A stretch of 64,000 nucleotides of DNA, from assembly GCA_023400985.1 (NCBI GenBank), contig JAEXEN010000011.1, forward strand, positions 39,017-103,016. The letters run 5' to 3'. This document shows positions 17,021-25,040 of this stretch, in pieces. The position numbers and the translations under genes are program-made. Origin of the DNA: Bacillota bacterium (lineage in GTDB: Bacteria > Bacillota > Clostridia > Christensenellales > CAG-138). The notes under the pieces were generated by a model, which ran no database searches, was not told where the DNA came from, and worked only from the letters and a program-made list of their open reading frames with translations. Each line of letters begins with the position of its first letter. The first letter of the stretch is position 1.

Positions 17021-17884
17021 TTAATCCGCTATCAGCTTTCCGCCAACGTCGCTGCCGGTATCGCTGACGGTGTACCCCGCGCTTTCAAGGAAGCTTCGCG
17101 CCTGCGCCTTGTCAAAGCCGTTCCCGAGCGAAAGAACGCTGAAATCGACGCCGAACGCAGCGGAGGCCACCACGTATTCGTAGACGCTCTCGCCGGCATG
17201 GATGAACACCGCGCCGGTCTCGCCGCTAATCGTGCTGCCGGTCAAATAGAGAAGCGCCATGCTGCCGTCGCTCATTTTTACGACCTCGATGCAGTCGTAG
17301 GTGATCCTTTCGCCGTCACGTTCCACATACTCTTCGCTCTTAAGCCAAACCTTGGAAAGATCGGCCTCGCCGTTTTCCACCAGACGGTCGCCGGCCTCGT
17401 GGGCGCCTGTAGCGCTATCCGCGATATGGTCGCTTCCGAACACGAGCTTATCGCCGTTTTTCTCTACGAACGCCTTCTGTCCGGTGAACATGAGCTCGCC
17501 CTCAAAGCGCCCGTTTGTGTTATTGAGGTTGAGCAAATCGTACTGCGAGGTCATGGCGAGCGTCAAATCCGGCGATACAAGCTGGAGGGGCAAAAACAGG
17601 TTTTGCGAGTTGTCATAGCTGTTTACCGCTTCCGAGTGAAGCGAGCTCATCTCGGTCCACGCGTCCACGATGCCGGTAATATTCCCAATATCGGCCGCGT
17701 CTTGCTCCGGCAAATCGGCGGGTGCGGAAAAATCGTCCGAGCCGCCGCCTTGCGCGTCGGGCTCAAAGGGCAAATTTTCCACGATCTCGTTTATGAGGGC
17801 TTCGGGTATCTTCGGCGTGCAGCCAAAGAGCATAAGCGCGCACAGGATAAGCGCAAGAAGTACCGCCGGGACATCTCGATGCAT
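17021..17884 (-). CDS. Hypothetical lipoprotein
   Basis: A 287-residue protein with a lipoprotein signal: MHRDVPAVLLALILCALMLF followed by lipobox GCTPKIP with the cysteine near residue 22. The mature part has an acidic linker (GGGSDDFSAPADLPEQDAAD) and then a mixed alpha/beta region. No family was recognised. The start at 17884 is chosen over an upstream in-frame start because GGAGG lies 8-12 bases before it and the signal peptide opens there. The palindrome at 17965-17981 lies upstream. It should be anchored on the outer face of the membrane; its role is unknown. Confidence 0.65.
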   Translation of the reverse strand: MHRDVPAVLLALILCALMLFGCTPKIPEALINEIVENLPFEPDAQGGGSDDFSAPADLPEQDAADIGNITGIVDAWTEMSSLHSEAVNSYDNSQNLFLPLQLVSPDLTLAMTSQYDLLNLNNTNGRFEGELMFTGQKAFVEKNGDKLVFGSDHIADSATGAHEAGDRLVENGEADLSKVWLKSEEYVERDGERITYDCIEVVKMSDGSMALLYLTGSTISGETGAVFIHAGESVYEYVVASAAFGVDFSVLSLGNGFDKAQARSFLESAGYTVSDTGSDVGGKLIAD

Positions 17885-17964
17885 GTTTCGTTCCTCCGTA
17901 AATTCTATGCTTTGGCCGCAAGCGGCCCGCAAAACCATTATGGAAGAGCGGAAGCCATCCCGTC

Positions 17965-17981
17965 ATCACCCATGGGGTGAT
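17965..17981. promoter_or_regulatory. Palindrome ATCACCC-N3-GGGTGAT upstream of lipoprotein gene
   Basis: Same 7-3-7 palindrome as at 2955-2971, here with ATG as spacer, about 81 bases before the lipoprotein start at 17884. The flanking CGTC and TTTT are also shared. Candidate operator or small repeat. Confidence 0.4.
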
Positions 17982-18057
17982 TTTCTTGCGTAAAGTTAAA
18001 ATTCATACAACGCGGCCCCGGGGACTTGCCCCGAGGCCGCGCTATCAAAAAAGCCGT

Positions 18058-18225
18058 GGGATTGTCAAGGGGCACCTCTTGACTTTCTTCCGGCTTCGGC
18101 GGCATGTACTCGTCCGGCGAAGCCGGAGCCCTTACGGGCCGAGGTCTATGGCCTCGCGTGCCGAAACGGATGAAAGCCGTAGGCTTTCGTACCTTTCGGA
18201 AATTGCCGACCGTGTCGTAGACACA
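18058..18225 (+). repeat. Dispersed intergenic repeat, copy B
   Basis: Forward-orientation copy of the family: TTCCGGCTTCGGCGGCATG, CGTCCGGCGAAGCCGGAGCC, CGTGCCGAAACGGATGAAAG and GTAGGCTTTCGTACC in order. It is closest to copy A (14678-14830). It lies between the 5' end of the lipoprotein gene and the 3' end of enolase. Confidence 0.75.
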
Positions 18226-18272
18226 GGCGATTTCCGGAGAACTCGCAGAAGCGGCGGAGCCGGTTCTGCGAA

Positions 18273-18290
18273 AAGCCGCGGATGCGGCTT
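18273..18290 (-). terminator. Enolase terminator hairpin
   Basis: On the minus strand AAGCCGC-atcc-GCGGCTT, followed by TTC, overlaps the enolase stop codon. It is a short, GC-rich intrinsic-type hairpin. Confidence 0.5.
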
Positions 18291-19572
18291 AATAAAAGCA
18301 TCCTCCGCCGAGGTAAAGCGCCGACTTTCCAAGCTCCTTCTCGATCCGGAGGAGCCTGTTGTACTTGGCGATGCGCTCGCCGCGGCTGGGCGCGCCGGTC
18401 TTTATCTGCGCGGTGTTGAGAGCCACGGCAAGGTCGGCGATGGTCGTATCCGGCGTTTCGCCCGAGCGGTGCGAGATCACGGAGGTGAAGCCCGCGCGGC
18501 GGGCCATCTTCACGGCGTTCATGGTTTCGGTGAGCGTACCGATTTGGTTGAGCTTGATGAGGATGGAATTGCAGCTGCGTTCGGTGATGCCCCGGCTCAG
18601 CCGCGCGGTGTTGGTCACGAACAGATCGTCGCCCACGAGCTGCAGCCGGTCGCCCAAACGCTTGGTGAGGCGCGGCCAGTTTTCCCAGTCCTCCTCGCCG
18701 AGCGCGTCCTCGATGGAGCGGATGGGGTATTTTCCCGCGAGCGTTGCCCAGCGGCTGATGAGCTCATCCGGCGTGTACGTTTTTTTCTGCTTGGGAAGAA
18801 GATAGGTCCCGTCCGCCTGCACCCATTCGCTCGGCGCTGCGTCGAGCGCGAGCACGAAATCCTCCTGCGCCTTATAGCCTGCCTTTTCGATGGCCTCGAG
18901 GATGAGTTCGATGGCTTCCTCGTCCGCGCCTAAGTTCGGCGCGTAACCGCCTTCGTCGCCCACGCCCGTGCCTAAGCCGCGGCTTTTTAAAATGGAGCCG
19001 AGCGCATGGAACACCTCGGCCGAGCGCCTGAGCCCCTCCGCAAAGGTGGTTGCACCCGTCGGCATGATCATGAATTCCTGAATGTCCACGTTGTTGGAGG
19101 CATGCGCGCCGCCGTTGATGATGTTCATCATCGGCACGGGGAGCGTGTTGGCGGCCGTGCCGCCCAGGAAACGGTACAAGGGTATTTGGAGCGCGTTGGA
19201 AGCGGCGATGGCTGCCGCGAGGGAAACGGAGAGGATGGCGTTTGCACCCAGATTCCCCTTGTTCTCGGTGCCGTCGGCCGCGATGAGCGCGCCGTCGACG
19301 CGCGCCGTATCGCGTGCGTCCAGTCCACGAACGGCCTCAAGCAGGTGCGTGTTCACGTTGCTGACCGCGCGGGAAACGCCTTTGCCGCCGTAGCGCGCGC
19401 CGCCGTCGCGAAGCTCTACGGCCTCAAAGGTGCCGGTGGACGCGCCGCTCGGTACGGCGCCCGTACCGGTTGTACCGTTTTCAAGGGTGACCACCGTTTC
19501 CACAGTGGGGTTGCCGCGCGAATCGAGTATTTCGAGCGCTTCGACGCCCGCGATCTTATAGCCGTTTGTCAT
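18289..19572 (-). CDS. eno: Enolase (phosphopyruvate hydratase)
   Basis: A 427-residue protein matching enolase end to end. It converts 2-phosphoglycerate to phosphoenolpyruvate in glycolysis. Visible family motifs are LEILDSRGNPTVE at the N-terminus, VPSGASTGTFEAVELRDG (the mobile substrate loop), MMNIINGGAHASNNVDIQEF, the metal ligands DEGGYAPN region and SIEDALGEEDW, the catalytic lysine segment ILIKLNQIGTLTET, and SHRSGETPDTTIADLAVAL. The start at 19572 has AAAGGAG upstream. The gene stands alone, with a repeat and a short hairpin downstream. Confidence 0.97.
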   Translation of the reverse strand: MTNGYKIAGVEALEILDSRGNPTVETVVTLENGTTGTGAVPSGASTGTFEAVELRDGGARYGGKGVSRAVSNVNTHLLEAVRGLDARDTARVDGALIAADGTENKGNLGANAILSVSLAAAIAASNALQIPLYRFLGGTAANTLPVPMMNIINGGAHASNNVDIQEFMIMPTGATTFAEGLRRSAEVFHALGSILKSRGLGTGVGDEGGYAPNLGADEEAIELILEAIEKAGYKAQEDFVLALDAAPSEWVQADGTYLLPKQKKTYTPDELISRWATLAGKYPIRSIEDALGEEDWENWPRLTKRLGDRLQLVGDDLFVTNTARLSRGITERSCNSILIKLNQIGTLTETMNAVKMARRAGFTSVISHRSGETPDTTIADLAVALNTAQIKTGAPSRGERIAKYNRLLRIEKELGKSALYLGGGCFY

Positions 19573-19762
19573 ATGGATAACTCCTTTCGATTCGGATGAT
19601 TTTACCAGATACCGTCTACCTTGAGCATAGCAAATTTTTGCGGCTTGTCAACCTTATCGCGGCCATAAAGCGGCGATGTTGCAAATAGTTTGCCTTTTCG
19701 ATGCAGAAATTATAAAATGAAGTCCAAAGCACACCAAGGTTTACATTTGGGAGGTTTCTATC

Positions 19763-20761
19763 ATGACATTCTCCTTGCCCGAAAACCCCAACAAAGACGT
19801 CGACTATAGCGGCGCAAAAACGCGCGTCATCTACTTGGCGGGCGGCTGCTTCTGGGGCGTGGCGGCTTATTTTTCGCATGTTTACGGGGTGAAATCCGCG
19901 ATTGCGGGCTACGCCAATGGAATGACGGAGAGCCCCGGCTATTACGATATCAAAAAGACCGGCCATGCCGAGACGGTGCGCGTGGAGTACGATCCCGCGC
20001 GCGTAACGCTCGAGATCTTACTTTCGCGCTTTTTCGTTATCATCGACTCCACGCTTTTGAACCGGCAGGGCGGGGATATCGGCACCCAATACCGCACGGG
20101 CATTTATTACGAGGATGCGGCCGACCTAAACATCATTAAGGCCGCCGTGGAAAAAGAGAAGGCGAAACGTAGAGAGCCCGTCGTGACCGAGGTGCAAAGG
20201 CTGAAGGGCTTTTATGACGCAGAAGACTATCATCAGGATTATTTGGAGAAAAACCCGGGCGGTTACTGCCATGTGGATTTCAGCTCCCTCTACGACCAGC
20301 CGCAGCTTCAAAAACAGGAATACGCGAAGCCGGGCAAAGAAGAGCTTAAAAAGAAGCTCACGCCCATGCAATACCGCGTGACGCAGTTCGGGGATACCGA
20401 ACCGCCGTTTCACAACGAGTATTACGACGAGTTTAGCGACGGCATCTATGTGGATATCGTCACGGGCGAACCGCTTTTCCTTTCGAGCGACAAGTTCGAG
20501 TCGAGCTGCGGATGGCCGAGCTTTTCCAAACCCCTCGAAGCGGAGCGCGTGAAGGAAAACGAGGATCGTTCCTTCGGCCGCATCCGCACCGAGGTGAAAA
20601 GCGCCTCCGGCAATTCCCACCTCGGCCATGTGTTTGACGACGGCCCCGCCGATATGGGCGGCCTGCGCTACTGCATCAACAGCGCCGCTGTGCGTTTCGT
20701 ACCCCTTCAGGATATGGAGCGCGAAGGTTACGGGGCGTACATCCCGCGCATAAAAAAATAG
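19763..20761 (+). CDS. msrAB: Bifunctional peptide methionine sulfoxide reductase MsrA/MsrB
   Basis: A 332-residue fusion that reduces both epimers of methionine sulfoxide in oxidised proteins. The MsrA domain (about 1-180) has the active-site GCFWG at 28-32 (Cys29), GYANGMTESPGYYDI, and GDIGTQYRTGIYY. The MsrB domain (about 190-325) has YRVTQFGDTEPPFHNEY, SCGWPSFSKPL, SHLGHVFDDGPADMGG, and the catalytic cysteine in LRYCINSAAVRFVP. The start has TGGGAGG upstream. It is monocistronic. The order MsrA then MsrB is the usual one in Firmicutes. No signal peptide is present, so it acts in the cytoplasm. Confidence 0.95.
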   Translation: MTFSLPENPNKDVDYSGAKTRVIYLAGGCFWGVAAYFSHVYGVKSAIAGYANGMTESPGYYDIKKTGHAETVRVEYDPARVTLEILLSRFFVIIDSTLLNRQGGDIGTQYRTGIYYEDAADLNIIKAAVEKEKAKRREPVVTEVQRLKGFYDAEDYHQDYLEKNPGGYCHVDFSSLYDQPQLQKQEYAKPGKEELKKKLTPMQYRVTQFGDTEPPFHNEYYDEFSDGIYVDIVTGEPLFLSSDKFESSCGWPSFSKPLEAERVKENEDRSFGRIRTEVKSASGNSHLGHVFDDGPADMGGLRYCINSAAVRFVPLQDMEREGYGAYIPRIKK

Positions 20762-20822
20762 GAGAACTTGCTTAAAACCATTCGCTCCGCTTGTCGGCAA
20801 TCGAGAAATTGTGATAAAGTAA

Positions 20823-21060
20823 GCGCTGAGAGACGAATGCCCATGGTAGGCAGTGCTTTCTTAAGGGTGCGCTCGTCGCGCCGTGTCGTGAAGGCGGCAT
20901 GGAGCCTGCCATATGGATCCGTCATTTCCGGCGACATGCGCGGCGGAAATGACATCTTGCAGAAAGGCGAACGGACGAGAGAGCCTTTCTGAAAACCCAC
21001 CGCAGTGACCTCGTTCAAGCAGCGTATGCCGCTTGAACGAAAGCGAAGCGCTAAGGAGGT
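20823..21060 (+). ncRNA. Possible structured RNA of unknown class upstream of rsgA
   Basis: The ends carry AGCGCT motifs able to close a stem (about 20823-20828 with 21046-21051). Inside are clear hairpins: GTCATTTCCG/CGGAAATGAC (about 20919-20954), AGAAAGGC/GCCTTTCT (about 20961-20991) and GTTCAAGC/GCTTGAAC (about 21013-21038). CCATGGTAGGCAG can partly pair with CTGCCATATGG. No T-box, SAM, TPP, lysine, FMN, tmRNA, SRP or RNase P core motif was recognised. A weak promoter-like TTGTCG...GATAAA precedes it. Identity and transcription are inferred from structure only. Confidence 0.35.
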
Positions 21061-21067
21061 ATGTTTG

Positions 21068-21100
21068 ATGTCGGTAGAATTAAAGGTGCAGGCAGGCTAA
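21068..21100 (+). CDS. Possible 10-residue peptide MSVELKVQAG
   Basis: An AAGGAGGT site (21053-21060) stands 7 bases before ATG, an ideal spacing, and the frame reads MSVELKVQAG then TAA. It lies directly after the structured region and before a hairpin terminator. It could be a leader peptide or chance; no homology is known. Confidence 0.2.
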   Translation: MSVELKVQAG

Positions 21101-21160
21101 AAGAATAGCTGGCGGCGCGCGCAGGCGCGGCGCATCAAACAACCTAACGTGTTGAATTTT

Positions 21161-21190
21161 AAAGGACGCGGCAGGCCGCGTCCTTTTGCT
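21161..21190 (+). terminator. Hairpin terminator upstream of rsgA
   Basis: AAAGGACGCGGC pairs with GCCGCGTCCTTT (21161-21186) and is followed by TTTGCTGTT after the shared T's. It ends the transcript of the structured region, or attenuates rsgA, which starts 57 bases on. Confidence 0.6.
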
Positions 21191-21246
21191 GTTCTTCTTA
21201 ACCTTATGCCTATATGAAACAAGTACGCTATTTTAAGGAGAAAGCA

Positions 21247-22332
21247 ATGCCCGATATGAAGGACTGGGGCTATACCGGCGAAATGGCCGGTGCGGAATTT
21301 GAAAATGAAAAACTTACGATAGGGCGCATCGTGTGCGCGCACCGCGAGCAGTTTGAGGCGGTGTGCGAAAAAGGATTTTTGCGCGCACGTCCCAAAAGCG
21401 GGGAATATTTCCGCGGAGCGGAGAGCATCGATTTTCCTACGGTGGGCGACTTTGTACTGTTGAGCTATAACCCCGCAGGGGAGAGCCTCATCGTAAAAAC
21501 ACTGGAACGAAAAACGGTATTTTCAAGAAGCGACCTAGGCGGGCACAAGGCGGGGTACGGGCGCACGAGCGTGGAGCAGGTGATCGCCTCGAACTTCGAT
21601 TATGTGTGCGTCGTGATGTCGCTCAACCAAAACTACAACGCGCGCAGGCTCGAGCGCTATATGGCGCTCACATGGGCGAGCGGCGCCGCTCCCGTGGTGG
21701 TGCTCACCAAGGCGGATCTAACGGAGCAAAGGAGGATGTATCTTTCGGAGGTCATGGGCGTTGCGCCCGGGGCGGAGGTCTTTGCGCTGAGCGCCTATAC
21801 GGGCGAGTGCCTGGAGGAATTCAAGGCGTTTTTGAAGCCTCGGAAAACGCTCGCTTTTTTGGGTTCGTCGGGTGTGGGCAAGTCGAGCCTCATCAATGTA
21901 CTCATGGGGGAGGGAGCGCTCCGCGTGGGTGAAGTGCGCGAGGACGACGCGCGGGGAAGGCATACCACCACCCATCGGGAGCTATGTATGCTCCCCTCGG
22001 GAACGATGGTCATCGATACGCCGGGGATGCGTGAGCTGGGGGTTTTGGGCGCGGACGACGGGATAGACGCCGCATTTTCGGAGATCGAGGCGCTTGCAAA
22101 AAAGTGCCGCTTTTCCGACTGCACGCATACCTCGGAGCCCGGCTGCGCGGTAAAATCGGCGCTTCAGAGCGGAGCGTTGGACCAGACCCGCTACGAAAGC
22201 TACCGCACACTCACCAAGGAGAACCGCGCCGCCGTGCGGCGGCAAAACGCTGTGAACCTCCGCCAGAAGAACCGCATAAGGCCGGAGGACCGCCCGCGCG
22301 ACAAATCCTACAAGCGCACGGACGGAAAGTGA
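21247..22332 (+). CDS. rsgA: Ribosome small subunit-dependent GTPase A
   Basis: A 361-residue circularly permuted GTPase that helps mature the 30S subunit. An N-terminal OB fold (ESIDFPTVGDFVLLSY) is followed by the permuted G motifs: G4 TKAD, G5-like FALSAYTG, then G1 GSSGVGKSSLINVLMG, the G2 region ARGRHTTTHREL, and G3 DTPGMRELG. The C-terminal zinc site has Cys-x5-Cys-x-His (CRFSDCTH) and a further Cys in EPGCAVK. The start at 21247 is preferred over 21214 because AAGGAG lies 8-13 bases before it. A basic tail follows the zinc domain. The gene is single, preceded by a structured, possibly attenuated region. Confidence 0.93.
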   Translation: MPDMKDWGYTGEMAGAEFENEKLTIGRIVCAHREQFEAVCEKGFLRARPKSGEYFRGAESIDFPTVGDFVLLSYNPAGESLIVKTLERKTVFSRSDLGGHKAGYGRTSVEQVIASNFDYVCVVMSLNQNYNARRLERYMALTWASGAAPVVVLTKADLTEQRRMYLSEVMGVAPGAEVFALSAYTGECLEEFKAFLKPRKTLAFLGSSGVGKSSLINVLMGEGALRVGEVREDDARGRHTTTHRELCMLPSGTMVIDTPGMRELGVLGADDGIDAAFSEIEALAKKCRFSDCTHTSEPGCAVKSALQSGALDQTRYESYRTLTKENRAAVRRQNAVNLRQKNRIRPEDRPRDKSYKRTDGK

Positions 22333-22553
22333 TTTTGTTGTTTGAGCACAATGAGAAAAATTAAAAATGTAAAAAATAAAATCCATAAATCGAGCCGGAT
22401 CATTAAAAGCCGCCGCGCCGAAAGCTGTGGCGACTTTTGGCATTTATGCGTATAAATACCGCATAAATGAAGCATAAATAAAGCCGTGGACGGCAAAATG
22501 ACATATGCCTTGCTCATTGCGCGCCGTACCGCGGAACAAGGCGAAAATTCTCC
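22333..22553. other. Spacer between rsgA and the KimA promoter
   Basis: AT-rich spacer of about 220 bases. No gene, and no clear terminator for rsgA, was seen. Confidence 0.4.
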
Positions 22554-22581
22554 TTGACAAGCCGTATTTTCCTGATATGAT
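22554..22581 (+). promoter_or_regulatory. Promoter of the KimA-type permease gene
   Basis: Consensus TTGACA at 22554-22559 and TATGAT at 22576-22581, 16 bases apart. The resulting leader would be about 420 bases. Its first part folds into a GGCGAAA/TTTCGCC hairpin (about 22602-22635). Confidence 0.7.
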
Positions 22582-22665
22582 AGTTGTCGTGTCCACGAAC
22601 GGCGAAAAATGTGCGTAAAAAAATGCTCATTTCGCCCTGTGGGCACATAGTTTTTGCGCTTAGTG

Positions 22666-22992
22666 TAAGGTAAGGGGAGCCGAACCTTTGCGGTTTAGAG
22701 GGCCGGAAAGCACGCCATCGCTGTGTTGCCAGTACTCGGCGCAGGCACCCACGCAAGGCCGCAGGCCTTGGCCCGTAAGGGTTCCGGCTTCGCCGGACGC
22801 TACGCCTGCGCCCGACGCCTAGCGCTGACATGTCTTCCGACCCTTTAAACTCTGCGACCTAAAAACTGCCAGCTTGGATGCAGGTCGCGAAAGAAGAGGG
22901 AGCCGTAGGGATTCCTACGGCGACTGACGATGACAAAGACGTGCGCCAAACTGGCAGTTTTAAGACGCAAAGGTTCGACTTCCCTTACCTTA
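22666..22992 (+). promoter_or_regulatory. Large three-way-junction leader RNA before the KimA-type permease
   Basis: A 27-base outer stem joins 22666-22692 to 22966-22992 with one G-U pair and one mismatch. Inside, 22693-22708 pairs with 22835-22850 over 16 bases (one G-U, one mismatch), and 22862-22872 pairs with 22951-22961 over 11 perfect bases, giving a three-way junction. The third arm ends in CCGTAGG-gatt-CCTACGG. GCGACCT (22854-22860) can alternatively pair with AGGTCGC (22882-22888). The structure ends 18 bases before the start codon, so the outer stem could affect translation. The conserved core of the c-di-AMP ydaO riboswitch was not found. Confidence 0.5.
22740..22815 (-). repeat. 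Dispersed intergenic repeat, fragment F, inside the KimA leader
   Basis: Contains CACGCAAGGCCGCAGGCC, TTGGCCCGTAAGGGTTCC and GGCTTCGCCGGACGCTAC, the central hairpins of the repeat family in inverse orientation. It is flanked by GGCGCAGGC and GCCTGCGCC, so it sits at the tip of the second arm of the leader structure. Confidence 0.6.
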
Positions 22993-23010
22993 TATGCATG
23001 GAAGGTCATT

Positions 23011-24879
23011 ATGAGTATAAAACAGCTCCTTTTGGGGCGGCCGCTTAAAACCAACGAACTCTCGCACGAAAAACTTTCTACCCTTTGGGGAGTTCCCATC
23101 ATGGCGAGCGACGCGGTATCCTCCGTGGCGTACGCCATAGAGGAGATATTGCTCGTGCTCGTACCCATATTGGGCTTTGCGGCCGTTCCGTACCTCGGGA
23201 TCATCGCCATTCCTATTTTGGTATTGCTGCTGGTGTTGGTGTTTTCGTATTCGCAAATCATCGAAGAATACCCGAACGGCGGCGGTGCGTACGTCGTTTC
23301 CGCGGAAAATCTGGGCAAAAACACCTCCCTCGTGGCGGCGTCCGCGCTCATCATCGATTATGTGATGACCGTGGCGGTCAGCATTTCCTCGGCTACCTCC
23401 GCGCTCGTAGCCGCGTTCCCCGCGCTTGAAGGCAGCCGGGTCCTTATCGCGCTTGCGGGGCTTGCGCTCATTACGCTTTTGAACCTTCGGGGCGTGAATG
23501 AATCCTCCAAGGTGTTCGGCGTTCCCACTTACGGTTTTATCCTCATGATGTTTTTGCTCATCGTGACGGGGCTTATCGAGTACTTTGGCGGCCGCCTCGC
23601 GCCCATTCAATATGCCGAATCCCCCGTTGTGCAGTCGCCGGACGCGCTTATGACCATCGCGCCGCTCTTTTTGCTCCTCAGGGCGTTCGCCTCGGGCTGC
23701 AGCGCGCTCACGGGCGTGGAAGCGGTTTCAAATGCCGTACCGTCGTTTAAGGAGCCGAGCAAAAAGCATGCCAAGCATGTGCTCTACATCCTTGCGGGCA
23801 TCATCATCTTCATCTTCGGCGGTTCCGTCATTTTGGCAATGACGCTCAAGGTGGTGCCGCTTACGGGTCAAACGGTGATCGCGCAGATGGGTGAGGCGGT
23901 GTTCGGCAAGAACATGCTTTACTACATTTTGCAGTTTGCGACGTCCCTTATTTTGCTTCTTGCCGCCAATACGGCGTACAGCGGGCTGCCGACGCTATTG
24001 TCCATCCTCGCGGCGGATGGGTATCTGCCGCGCCAGTTCGGCCAGAGGGGCTTCAAACTCGCGTTTTCTAACGGCATCATGTTCATCTTCTTTGCGGCGG
24101 GTATTTTGATTGCGCTGTTTCGCGCGAATACGCATCACCTCATACCGCTCTATTCGGTGGGCGTATTCATCTCGTTCACGCTCTCGCAGGGCGGCATGGT
24201 GGTGCGCTGGTTCAAAAACCGCGGCAAGGGCTGGAAACAGCACGCATTCGTAAACGGCTTCGGCGCGCTTATGACGATTGTGGGCGCGGTGATCGTGCTT
24301 GTGGCAAAGTTTAAGGACGGCGCATGGATGCTCGTGGTAGCCATCCCCCTTTTAAGCCTCCTTATGGGCAATATCCGCAAGCATTACGAGTTCATCGGCG
24401 AACAGCTCAGAGTGGATGATTTCAAGGATCATTACTATAAGAGCACAAGCTCGGACAAAAACCTATGTATCGTGCTTGCCAGCGCCATGACGCGCTCGGT
24501 ATTGAAAACGCTCAACTACGCCAACGCGCTTTCTTCCAACGTGATAGCGCTCCATATATCGACCGACGCGGAGCGCACGGCGGCGCTAAAAAAGAAGTGG
24601 GAAGAAAACGAGATCGATGTGCCGCTCGAGATCATCGAAGCGCCCTACCGCGATGTCGTGACGCCAATCAACGAGTACATAAGCCGAAAAGAAGCTACGG
24701 TAAAGCCCGGTGAGAACGTATCGGTCATCATGGTGAAATTTGTGGAGAAGAACTGGTATGATAATATCCTCCACAACCAGACCACCTACTTCATCGAGCA
24801 CATGCTCAGGCGGCACAAAAACGTGGTGACCATCATCGTGCCGTATATATACTTCCCGAAAAAGAGCAAATGCAAATGA
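23011..24879 (+). CDS. APC superfamily permease, KimA-like (potassium/amino acid transporter)
   Basis: A 622-residue membrane protein. About 12 transmembrane helices fill residues 20-450, beginning with LSTLWGVPIMASDAVSSVAY, whose glycine and serine-rich first helix resembles Bacillus KimA (YdaO). A cytoplasmic C-terminal domain of about 150 residues (VALHISTDAERTAALKKKW-like) has a USP-type alpha/beta fold, as in KimA. KimA imports K+ with protons and is controlled by c-di-AMP; the substrate here is inferred. The TrkA genes at the start of the window are also potassium-related but not linked. The start at 23011 has GGAAGG upstream and removes a non-homologous N-terminal extension. Confidence 0.82.
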   Translation: MSIKQLLLGRPLKTNELSHEKLSTLWGVPIMASDAVSSVAYAIEEILLVLVPILGFAAVPYLGIIAIPILVLLLVLVFSYSQIIEEYPNGGGAYVVSAENLGKNTSLVAASALIIDYVMTVAVSISSATSALVAAFPALEGSRVLIALAGLALITLLNLRGVNESSKVFGVPTYGFILMMFLLIVTGLIEYFGGRLAPIQYAESPVVQSPDALMTIAPLFLLLRAFASGCSALTGVEAVSNAVPSFKEPSKKHAKHVLYILAGIIIFIFGGSVILAMTLKVVPLTGQTVIAQMGEAVFGKNMLYYILQFATSLILLLAANTAYSGLPTLLSILAADGYLPRQFGQRGFKLAFSNGIMFIFFAAGILIALFRANTHHLIPLYSVGVFISFTLSQGGMVVRWFKNRGKGWKQHAFVNGFGALMTIVGAVIVLVAKFKDGAWMLVVAIPLLSLLMGNIRKHYEFIGEQLRVDDFKDHYYKSTSSDKNLCIVLASAMTRSVLKTLNYANALSSNVIALHISTDAERTAALKKKWEENEIDVPLEIIEAPYRDVVTPINEYISRKEATVKPGENVSVIMVKFVEKNWYDNILHNQTTYFIEHMLRRHKNVVTIIVPYIYFPKKSKCK

Positions 24880-24897
24880 AATATAAATAAAATAAAT

Positions 24898-24949
24898 CGA
24901 CAGAGAACGGCTGGTTCGGACATACGCCCGAGGCAGCCGTTCTCTGTCG
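24898..24949 (+). terminator. Terminator hairpin after the permease gene
   Basis: A 16-bp perfect inverted repeat: CGACAGAGAACGGCTG at 24898-24913 and its complement at 24934-24949. A second hairpin, CTTTCAAGGCG/CGCCTTGAAAG, follows at about 24954-24980. T-tracts are weak. Confidence 0.6.
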
Positions 24950-25040
24950 CATTCTTTCAAGGCGTAAGCGCCTTGAAAGCGGCGGACTTTCCACATATAA
25001 TGAAAGGCAGCAGGATTTTACTTAAGAAGGAGAACGCATT

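Noticed and set aside
20823..21060. A T-box, tmRNA, SRP RNA or RNase P RNA upstream of rsgA
   Set aside because: None of the diagnostic core sequences (GGTACCGCG, CCA-ended tRNA-like ends, the SRP GGAAGCAG-type loop, GAGGAAAGTCC) are present.
22554..23010. A c-di-AMP (ydaO-type) riboswitch for the KimA-type gene
   Set aside because: Expected from knowledge of Bacillus, but the conserved core segments (GCCGAATCCG and GCTAACC-like) were not found. The region has a different three-way structure.
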